From an uncultured Bacteroidia bacterium (GTDB taxonomy: Bacteria; Bacteroidota; Bacteroidia; Bacteroidales; UBA932): DNA of 64,000 nucleotides. Where the stretch lies: the NCBI GenBank assembly GCA_902797035.1, contig CADBRH010000109.1:1-64000 (forward strand). The letters run 5' to 3'. The position numbers were made by a program, and so were the translations under genes. Below are positions 36,256-42,866 of the stretch, piece by piece (positions within the stretch are counted from its first letter, which is position 1; each line of letters opens with the position of its first letter). The notes beneath the pieces were generated by a model, which saw only the letters and a program-made list of their open reading frames with translations, did no database searches and was not told the origin of the DNA.

Positions 36256-36984
36256 ATGGCATACGGCAGACTATATCTCATACCTTCTCCCCTGGGGGAC
36301 AACGATCCCGCCGAGGTTGTGCCACGGCAGGTCCTTGAGAGAATCAAAACTATCAGTAGATACGTGGTCGAGGAGACAAGGACGGCGAGAAGATACCTAT
36401 CCGCCGCCGGCTTGAAAGGGCATATCGGGGATCTTGAGTTCCGCGAGCTCAACGAGCACACAACTCCCGGGGAAGTCGAGTCACTTCTGGAGCTTTTCAG
36501 CGGCCCTTGCGGAGAGCCTTGTGATGTCGGGCTGATCTCGGAGGCCGGTCTTCCCGCCGTGGCCGATCCCGGGGCGAACCTCGTCGCCCTTTGCCATGAG
36601 CGTGGAATCCAGGTGGTTCCGCTTGTTGGTCCCTCTTCGCTTATGTTAGCCTTGATGGGTTCCGGCCTCAACGGCCAGAGCTTCGCATTCAGGGGATATC
36701 TTCCGGCCAAGACCGACGAGCGGAGAAAAGCCATCAAGGAGATTGAGACTCAATCCGCCCGGCTTGACCAAACCGGGATATTCATTGAGACACCGTACCG
36801 CAACGACTCTTTGGTCGCCGACCTGCTGAGTTCCCTTCACCCCTCGACAAGACTCTGCGTGGCGGCCGACTTGACCCTACCGGAAGAGACAATACTCACA
36901 AGAACGGTCAGGGAATGGCGTTCCTCTCCCCCGTCGATAGGGAAAAGGCCCTGCGTGTTCCTGTTACTGGCACATAAACGATGA
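36256..36984 (+). CDS. RsmI-like tetrapyrrole-methylase-family SAM methyltransferase
   Basis: 242 residues from the ATG at 36256; a TTG at 36235 overlapping the previous stop is in frame but less likely. 'GRLYLIPSPLGD', 'DVGLISEAGLPAVADPGANLV' and 'PLVGPSSLMLALMGSGLNGQSFAFRGYLP' are the SAM-binding blocks of the RsmI family (2'-O-methylation of 16S rRNA C1402). The Bacteroidota version differs from classical RsmI and has the shorter C-terminus, so rRNA as substrate is inference. Its stop overlaps the ATG of folB. Confidence 0.87.
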   Translation: MAYGRLYLIPSPLGDNDPAEVVPRQVLERIKTISRYVVEETRTARRYLSAAGLKGHIGDLEFRELNEHTTPGEVESLLELFSGPCGEPCDVGLISEAGLPAVADPGANLVALCHERGIQVVPLVGPSSLMLALMGSGLNGQSFAFRGYLPAKTDERRKAIKEIETQSARLDQTGIFIETPYRNDSLVADLLSSLHPSTRLCVAADLTLPEETILTRTVREWRSSPPSIGKRPCVFLLLAHKR

Positions 36985-37406
36985 AGACGATGAGAACGAC
37001 TATTGACAGCGCGATGACCATAGAGCTCGTGGGGATGGAGTTCCACGCTTTCCACGGATGCCTTGAGGAAGAGCGCCGGGACGGCAACACGTTCGTGGTG
37101 GATTTCCGGGGGAAAGCGAATCTGAGAAAACCCGCCGAATCTGACAATCTCGAGGATACCATCGATTACAGCAAGGTCTATGATATCGTCGCCGCCGAGA
37201 TGGCCAAGCCGTCCAACCTTCTGGAGAATGTCGCCAGACGGATCGTTGACGCCATCATGGGAGCTGGCATGAAGTTCTGGTTCGTCCAAGTCAGGATATC
37301 CAAAAAGAATCCTCCCGTCGGAGGGGTCTGCTCCTGGTCGAGGGTCACCGCGACCTCCGGAGCTTTTCTTGTCAACGTCCCGGACGCTATCAACGAGTCT
37401 TTCTGA
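36981..37406 (+). CDS. folB: Dihydroneopterin aldolase
   Basis: 141 residues. 'IELVGMEFHAFHGCLEEERRDGNTFVVD' is the family N-terminus including the substrate-binding Glu; 'DTIDYSKVYDIVAAEM' and 'VRISKKNPPVGG' with the catalytic Lys follow. Converts dihydroneopterin to 6-hydroxymethyl-dihydropterin in folate synthesis; functions as an octamer. Somewhat longer than usual (about 120) at both ends; an internal Met (residue 12) could be the start, but the ATGA overlap with the upstream gene favours this one. Confidence 0.93.
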   Translation: MKTMRTTIDSAMTIELVGMEFHAFHGCLEEERRDGNTFVVDFRGKANLRKPAESDNLEDTIDYSKVYDIVAAEMAKPSNLLENVARRIVDAIMGAGMKFWFVQVRISKKNPPVGGVCSWSRVTATSGAFLVNVPDAINESF

Positions 37407-37408
37407 AT

Positions 37409-38806
37409 ATGAAGATAGCATTCCTGACACTCGGTTGCAAGCTCAACTACGCCGAGACCTCCACTTACGAGAGAGGTTTCGTCGAGGCCGGGCTTGAGGT
37501 GACGCCATGGGAAGAGAAAGCGGACATTTACCTTATCAACACATGCTCGGTCACGGAAAGGGCCGAGAAAAAGTGCCGCAACGCGATCAGGAAGGTTCAT
37601 CGCGTGTCGCCCGAAGCGATAATCGTAGTGACAGGCTGCTACGCCCAGCTTCGCCGGGAGGAACTGGAAGCGATTGAAGGTGTGGCGCTTGTGTTCGGCG
37701 CCTCCGAAAAGACCCGCGTCGTGAGTGATACGCTGTCGCTGTTAGACGGCTGTCCTGGGAAGGTATTGTCCCCGACGGGTAAATCCCTCCCATCGCTCAC
37801 TTCGCTCGCGACAGGCCCCTCCCGTTCACCTGGCCACGGGCGGCCAGGCCCGGCGGGGGCAATACCTTCCCAGGACGACGACAAAAGCCCCGTCCGGCGA
37901 AACTCCACCATCCTGGAAGCGTTCTCGTCGGAGGAAAGGACGCGGTCGTTCCTGAAGGTGCAGGACGGATGCGACAATTTCTGCGCCTACTGCACCGTCC
38001 CCTACGCCCGTGGAAGATCAAGGAATATCCCTGTCTCAGAGGCTGTGGACCAGGCCCGAAGGATAGCCTCTTTGGGGATGAGAGAGATTGTGATCACTGG
38101 AGTCAACACCGGTGATTTCGGACGGTCCACAGGAGAGAGTTTCCTCGAGTTGCTGAAGCGCCTGAATGACGTGGAAGGCATTGACAGGTACAGGATATCC
38201 TCAATCGAGCCTAACCTGATCACCGAGGAGATCGTGGATTGGATAGCGTCCGGGACGAAGTTCCAGCCGCATTTCCATATTCCACTCCAATCCGGATCGG
38301 ATGAGATCCTGAGCCGTGTCAGGAGACGCTACACAACCGGCTTCTTCGCCGAAAGGATAGATTATATCCGCTCAAGGATGGACCCCCGCCCAGGGGAGCC
38401 GCGAGGGAACCTGAAGCCATATGTGTTCTTTGGCATAGACGTAATCGCCGGTTTGCCTGGAGAGACAGACGAGCTGTTCGAGGAGACTTATTCATTCCTC
38501 AGGGACAGGATACGGCCGGCGTTCATCCACATCTTCCCCTATTCCCGCAGGCCAGGGACAGTCGCCGCGGATTGGAAGGACCAGGTGAAAGACTCGGTGA
38601 AGACAGAAAGGGTCGCGAGATTAGAGGCCCTATGCGAGGAGCTTCATGCGGCTTTTCTTGAAAAGAACAGGGGAAGGATCTCACAAGTGCTATGGGAATC
38701 CGATGCGAAAGAGGGTCTTATGGGCGGCTACACAGGCAATTACATCAGGGTTGAGAGACCATACGACCCGGTGAGGGTCAACACGATAGAGGATATCATA
38801 ATATGA
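37409..38806 (+). CDS. mtaB: tRNA t6A37 methylthiotransferase MtaB with in-frame palindromic insertion
   Basis: 465 residues. N-terminal UPF0004 domain with cluster cysteines in 'LTLGCKLNYAE', 'INTCSVT' and 'VVTGCYAQ'; radical SAM domain with Cys188, Cys192, Cys195 in 'CDNFCAYC'; 'GCIDVIAGLPGETDELF'-type block; C-terminal TRAM-like end. Converts t6A37 to ms2t6A37 in tRNAs reading ANN codons. Residues about 115-156, in the linker between the first two domains, are encoded by a palindromic element (37752-37876) and read as low-complexity Pro/Ser/Gly. The frame and all catalytic residues are kept. Two bases after folB; overlaps the next gene by 4. Confidence 0.94.
   Translation: MKIAFLTLGCKLNYAETSTYERGFVEAGLEVTPWEEKADIYLINTCSVTERAEKKCRNAIRKVHRVSPEAIIVVTGCYAQLRREELEAIEGVALVFGASEKTRVVSDTLSLLDGCPGKVLSPTGKSLPSLTSLATGPSRSPGHGRPGPAGAIPSQDDDKSPVRRNSTILEAFSSEERTRSFLKVQDGCDNFCAYCTVPYARGRSRNIPVSEAVDQARRIASLGMREIVITGVNTGDFGRSTGESFLELLKRLNDVEGIDRYRISSIEPNLITEEIVDWIASGTKFQPHFHIPLQSGSDEILSRVRRRYTTGFFAERIDYIRSRMDPRPGEPRGNLKPYVFFGIDVIAGLPGETDELFEETYSFLRDRIRPAFIHIFPYSRRPGTVAADWKDQVKDSVKTERVARLEALCEELHAAFLEKNRGRISQVLWESDAKEGLMGGYTGNYIRVERPYDPVRVNTIEDIII
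37752..37876. repeat. Palindromic element inside mtaB
   Basis: GTCCTGGGAAGGTATTG (37752-37768) is the exact reverse complement of 37860-37876, and pairing continues inward through CCCCG/CGGGG to give 23 pairs with one G-T. The 79-nt interior has ACGGG/CCCGT, a perfect hairpin CCTGGCC-ACGGGC-GGCCAGG (37829-37848), and the blocks CCCTCCCATCGC and GCGACAGGCCCCTCCC that are shared with the element in the btuF-like gene. Confidence 0.88.
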
Positions 38807-39747
38807 CGAAGGGGACGGCCAGACTTACTTTTCTCGGGACAGGGACCTCGCAAGGAGTGCCGATTATCGGTTGTTGCTGCGAGGTCTGCCGCTCCACTGA
38901 CAGCCGCGACAAAAGGTTCAGGGCCTCCGCCCTGGTTGAATATGGAGGACTTAGGATCCTGATTGACGCCGGGCCGGATTTCCGGATGCAGATGCTGTCC
39001 AAGGGCATCGGCCATCTCGACGCCATCCTATTGACCCACAATCATAAAGACCACACTGGAGGGCTTGACGACGTGCGCTCGCTCAACTATGTGGACCGGC
39101 GGGCGGCGGAGATTTATTGCGAGAGGAACGTGCTTGAGGACCTGATCCGTGAATATCCCTACGTGTTCAGATTCCCCAAATACCCTGGAGCGCCGGAATG
39201 GAAGCTTCACGTCATTGACGAGAAGCCTTTCGTTATCCGTAAAGACTCTTCGGACAAGGAACTAGTCTGGGTCCACGATGTCGGGTACCACTACCGTCTT
39301 CCCGACGGACGACTCGTCCCGACAGCAAGACGAATTGAGGATATGATCGAGGAGGTCGAGCCAGTCTCCGTGGACAATGCCGAGGGGATTCCTATTATCC
39401 CTGTCAGGGGCATGCATGACAAACTTCCGGTACTTGGATTCCGCTTCGGGAATATCGCCTACATCACAGACATGAGCTCGATCCCGGAGAGCGAGATGGT
39501 CAAGCTGGAGGGACTTAAACATCTGACCCTCAACACAGTGGGATACAACAATCACCATTCCCATTTCAGCCTGGAAGAGACCCTCCGAATCGCTGACAGG
39601 CTAAGACCAGCACACACATGGCTGACCCACCTCTCCCACTCTTTCCCTCGGCATGAGATTTTCTGCCGGGAACTCGAGCGGCTATGCTCTGAACAGGATA
39701 TCCATTCTGTAGTCCGTCCCGCCCACGACGGCCTCGTGATTGAATAA
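38803..39747 (+). CDS. PhnP-like MBL-fold phosphodiesterase
   Basis: 314 residues; starts inside the mtaB stop (ATGA). 'FLGTGTSQGVPIIGCCCEVCRS' with a Cys cluster and the metal site 'LLTHNHKDHTGGLDD' match the PhnP / RNase Z-like branch. Later 'NAEGIPIIPVRGMHDKLPVLGFRFG', 'YITDMSSIPESE' and 'NHHSHFSLEE' provide remaining ligands. PhnP cleaves cyclic phosphodiesters, but without other phosphonate genes the substrate is open. Last gene of the run that begins at 35000; 9 bases from the convergent phosphatase gene. Confidence 0.9.
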   Translation: MTKGTARLTFLGTGTSQGVPIIGCCCEVCRSTDSRDKRFRASALVEYGGLRILIDAGPDFRMQMLSKGIGHLDAILLTHNHKDHTGGLDDVRSLNYVDRRAAEIYCERNVLEDLIREYPYVFRFPKYPGAPEWKLHVIDEKPFVIRKDSSDKELVWVHDVGYHYRLPDGRLVPTARRIEDMIEEVEPVSVDNAEGIPIIPVRGMHDKLPVLGFRFGNIAYITDMSSIPESEMVKLEGLKHLTLNTVGYNNHHSHFSLEETLRIADRLRPAHTWLTHLSHSFPRHEIFCRELERLCSEQDIHSVVRPAHDGLVIE

Positions 39748-39756
39748 TCAAATTAG

Positions 39757-41700
39757 TTATCCAAGCTTTTTGATGAATTGTATCGCCATCATCGTGAGGT
39801 CATCGCTCTGCCCGGCGTCACCAACAAACTGATGGACAGCGTCTGTCATCAAAGCGATGATCCGTCTGGGTTCTTGCTCCTGCCTCGCTAGAGCGTCTGT
39901 GGCCACTTCTGTCACGCGGCGCATGTCGAACAGGTTGTGACCGGAGTCCTCCGCCTCCGTGAGTCCATCTGTGAACAGGAAAATGGTGGTGCCGGTATAG
40001 ATATCGGCTTCTTGACGCGTGTATTCCCACTCAGGCATGAAGCCGACGGGAATATTCGAGTCACAGGGCAGCGTTCCAACCCCTGCCCCCACCAGCAACG
40101 GCGCGTCATGCCCGGCGTTGCAGTATCGCATATTGCCGGTGTCAAGATCCAGCACACCGATGAAAAGGGTAACGAACATGTTGGTCTCGTTCATCTCGGC
40201 CAACGTCTTGTTCAGGCTGTCCATGATGCGGTCCGGCATGGACTCGCGCGCCGATACCGTGCGGAACACAGATCTGGTGACGGCCATGAACAGTGAGGCG
40301 GGTATGCCTTTGCCGCTGACATCCCCGATACAGAAGAAAAGTTTCCCGTCACGGAAATAAAAGTCGAAGAGATCTCCCCCAACGTCCTTGGCAGGAGTCA
40401 GCGAGGCGAAGATCCTCACGTCATCCCGGTCGTCCCCTGAAGGGAAGCTCTTGGGGAGCATACCCATCTGAATACCGCTGGCGATATGGAGATCACGCTC
40501 AATTGAGGCCTTCTGGGCGGTTGTGTCTTTCAGCTCATCTATGTATTTGACCAGGGACCGCTGCATATTGCCGAAGGAGTGGCTCAACTGGCCGATCTCA
40601 TCCTCGCGCCGGAAGTCAGGCAACTCGGCGTCGAACTGCCCGGAGGCGATTGTCTCGGCTTCCTTGGCCAGACGGTTCAAAGGACTTAGCTCTCGGGTGA
40701 TGATACGAATAAAGAAATAGAGCATCAGCAACAGGCCCGCTACCACAATCATCATTATGGCGTGGCGCAGGCGGTCGAAGCCGCTGAATATGTCGCTCTC
40801 CGGGCACACGATGGCCATACTGCATCCCGTCTTGCCGAGAGGCTTGTAGAAGACGTGGCAATCCTCCCCGTCCAGTTTCATCCTTTTCATGCCTTCCTCA
40901 CCGTGACGCATGGCTTGGCCCAAGGCTACCAGAGCCGTGTCGGGACGCTCGATTGTCTGGGTGAAAATAGTCTGGCGGGTAATCTTAGAAGGGTCGGGGT
41001 GAACGAAGAAGGTGCCGCCGCGGCCAATCATGATACTGTAGGAGTTGGGATATGGCTTCACGGCCGAGATGGTCCTCGAGAGCCAACTGAGCGACAGGCT
41101 GGTGTTGATGACACCTATCACTTGTCCCTCGTCATCCTTGATCGGCATGCAGTAGCTGGACACCATCTCACTCGTGTTGGTGGGCACATCAAGATCCATG
41201 TAGGGCTCTGTCCAGCATGGGCGGTCCAGCAACTTGGCCATCAGATACCAGTCCATGTAGAAATACTGGTAATTGTCACTACCTCCCTGGATGGTGCGGA
41301 TACTGTCGGCTTCATGCTTTGAGTACGCGGAGAAGTAGCGTCCCCAACCCTTGAAATGGTACGGCTCGAAAGCGATGGAGCAGTTGAAAAAATCAGGATT
41401 GTTCTTGAGCATCCCCCGGCTGTAAACTAACATCGAGTCTGGAACGTCGGGATGACGGGTCACCAGCCACCCGGTCATTTCGGTGGCCACCTCCACACGA
41501 TTCAAGATGCTCTCGACTTGGAGCGACGTCTTGTCAAGGATCTGGGTGGCGCGGTTCACCGCCTCTTGACGAACCGCTTCCCGGGCCTGATAGAACAGGA
41601 AACCCAAGGCGGCGATGAATATCAGGGCGGCGAACAGGACCACCCAAAGGCTTACCCTGACGGAAAGCTTCCGGCGTATGTAATCCAGAAGTCTTCTCAT
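39757..41700 (-). CDS. Membrane PP2C-type (SpoIIE/RsbU) serine phosphatase with dCache-like sensor and HAMP
   Basis: 647 residues. Membrane span 18-38, an extracytoplasmic sensor of about 260 residues with Cache features ('WYLMAKLLDRPCWTEPYMDLDVPTNTSEMVSSYCMPI', 'VIGVINTSLSLSWL'), a second span near 310-330, HAMP at about 335-385, a coiled linker, and a PP2C domain to the end ('DVGGDLFDFYF', 'FCIGDVSGKGIPASL' are metal-binding motifs). Such enzymes dephosphorylate anti-sigma antagonists in partner-switching. No antagonist or switch kinase is nearby. Its ATG overlaps the stop of the NMT1-like gene, so the binding protein may feed it signal. Confidence 0.92.
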   Translation of the reverse strand: MRRLLDYIRRKLSVRVSLWVVLFAALIFIAALGFLFYQAREAVRQEAVNRATQILDKTSLQVESILNRVEVATEMTGWLVTRHPDVPDSMLVYSRGMLKNNPDFFNCSIAFEPYHFKGWGRYFSAYSKHEADSIRTIQGGSDNYQYFYMDWYLMAKLLDRPCWTEPYMDLDVPTNTSEMVSSYCMPIKDDEGQVIGVINTSLSLSWLSRTISAVKPYPNSYSIMIGRGGTFFVHPDPSKITRQTIFTQTIERPDTALVALGQAMRHGEEGMKRMKLDGEDCHVFYKPLGKTGCSMAIVCPESDIFSGFDRLRHAIMMIVVAGLLLMLYFFIRIITRELSPLNRLAKEAETIASGQFDAELPDFRREDEIGQLSHSFGNMQRSLVKYIDELKDTTAQKASIERDLHIASGIQMGMLPKSFPSGDDRDDVRIFASLTPAKDVGGDLFDFYFRDGKLFFCIGDVSGKGIPASLFMAVTRSVFRTVSARESMPDRIMDSLNKTLAEMNETNMFVTLFIGVLDLDTGNMRYCNAGHDAPLLVGAGVGTLPCDSNIPVGFMPEWEYTRQEADIYTGTTIFLFTDGLTEAEDSGHNLFDMRRVTEVATDALARQEQEPRRIIALMTDAVHQFVGDAGQSDDLTMMAIQFIKKLG

Positions 41701-42653
41701 GGCATCAACTCTTCATAAGTCACCTCGCGGCCCAGCATCATATTCTCCACCATCAGACTGCTGGCCAGCTGTACCATATCCGGACGAAGGCGGAACTCGC
41801 GCCTCTTGGACTCACGGTCCACCTGCAGACGCAGTACCTCCTCCAGCATCAGCCGCTGCATTACCCGGTTGGTCGCGACGAGCTCACGGTCCACATACTC
41901 CATCACGATGTCAAGTGTCTCCGACGGATGGTCGGCGGCCCATTCCCAGCCTTTCCGGCTGGCCTCGGCGAATCTCCGGGCCTGATCCTGATGCGTCCGA
42001 TAGTATTCACGGGTCATATAGACTCCGTCCTCCTGCACGTTATAGCCGTGGTCGCAAAAGCGGTACACGTTCTTCCCGGTCACCTCAATACCAGCCTGTA
42101 CCAGCTGATAGTACTCATTATAACTCATGGCCAGCGTGGCGTCCAGGGCCCCGGCCACGAACAGGTTCATATTCTGGGCGAAACGTATCCACTCGTAATT
42201 AAGGTTCTCCTTGATACTCATGCAGATCGCCAGCTGGCCGAATCCCACGCTCCAGATACCAACCCTGGCCCCTATCAGAGTCAGAGGGTCCTTGTCGCTG
42301 GCCGACACGATAACCATCGCGTTGTTCATCGAAGTCTGGAGGATATTCACAAGAGGAATGCCGTCGTTCACAATCTCCATAGCCTGGCAAAGCTGAAGTG
42401 TGGTGGCCTGGCACTCGTTCTTTCGAAGCCGGCTCATGGCCGGCTGTGTCGCCGACGGGTGCTCGATCACCACGTTCACGCCGGCGTCACGGTAAAAGCC
42501 TTTCGCCTCGGCCACGTAATAACCCGCGAACTGCGCCTGCGCGGTCCACTGGGGCGTGAAGACGATGGTCCCTTCCTGCGCCACCGCCCTTCGCTCCCCC
42601 ACTCCGAGGGCAAGACAGAGAGCCGTGAACGTCCAAATCATGAAATACTTCAT
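41697..42653 (-). CDS. NMT1/THI5-like periplasmic substrate-binding protein
   Basis: 318 residues from the ATG at 42653; the longer frame to 42752 would run through the tRNA gene and the promoter, so it is rejected. Signal peptide ends near AVAQ. 'QWTAQAQFAGYYVAEAKGFYRDAGVNVVIEH' and 'LIGARVGIW' are typical of NMT1/SsuA-like binding proteins for thiamine precursors, sulfonates and similar ligands. No permease or ATPase gene is adjacent. Instead it overlaps (ATGA) a HAMP-PP2C phosphatase gene, suggesting a ligand-sensing rather than uptake role; this is inference. Confidence 0.88.
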   Translation of the reverse strand: MKYFMIWTFTALCLALGVGERRAVAQEGTIVFTPQWTAQAQFAGYYVAEAKGFYRDAGVNVVIEHPSATQPAMSRLRKNECQATTLQLCQAMEIVNDGIPLVNILQTSMNNAMVIVSASDKDPLTLIGARVGIWSVGFGQLAICMSIKENLNYEWIRFAQNMNLFVAGALDATLAMSYNEYYQLVQAGIEVTGKNVYRFCDHGYNVQEDGVYMTREYYRTHQDQARRFAEASRKGWEWAADHPSETLDIVMEYVDRELVATNRVMQRLMLEEVLRLQVDRESKRREFRLRPDMVQLASSLMVENMMLGREVTYEELMP

Positions 42654-42676
42654 ACTATCCTCACAATTCTTTCCCA

Positions 42677-42684
42677 CAAATATA
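42677..42684 (-). promoter_or_regulatory. -7 promoter box for the NMT1-phosphatase operon
   Basis: TATATTTG on the minus strand, exact consensus, about 24 bases before the ATG at 42653. A TTG at 42708-42706 lies 21 bases upstream, inside the tRNA-Phe terminator hairpin. Confidence 0.55.
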
Positions 42685-42718
42685 ATAAAAAAGAACGCCC
42701 GCTGGCAATCAGCGGGCG
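42685..42718 (-). terminator. Intrinsic terminator of tRNA-Phe
   Basis: CGCCCGCTG and CAGCGGGCG form nine perfect pairs around a 5-nt loop (42696-42718); on the minus strand this is followed by TTCTTTTTT. It begins 5 bases past the tRNA 3' end. Confidence 0.9.
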
Positions 42719-42722
42719 ACAG

Positions 42723-42795
42723 TGGTGCTGGGAAGAATCGAACTGCCGACACATGGATTTTCAGTCCATTGCTCTACCATCTGAGCTACAGCACC
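42723..42795 (-). tRNA. tRNA-Phe (anticodon GAA)
   Basis: 73 nt on the minus strand. Acceptor stem GGTGCTG/CAGCACC, D arm 'GCTCAGATGGTAGAGC', anticodon stem ATGGA/TCCAT with loop CTGAAAA (GAA), variable loop of 5, T loop TTCGATT. CCA is not encoded. The T stem GGCAG/CTTCC carries one C-T mismatch at its third pair. A terminator follows directly. Confidence 0.95.
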
Positions 42796-42866
42796 GTTTT
42801 TATTCGGGATTGCAAAGATAGGCAATTTTCATTTCGATACAAATTTTTTTTGGTAAATTCGCCTTG

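Noticed and set aside
41697..42752. Longer N-terminus for the NMT1-like protein
   Set aside because: It would translate through tRNA-Phe and its terminator; the ATG at 42653 has a signal peptide and a good promoter box.
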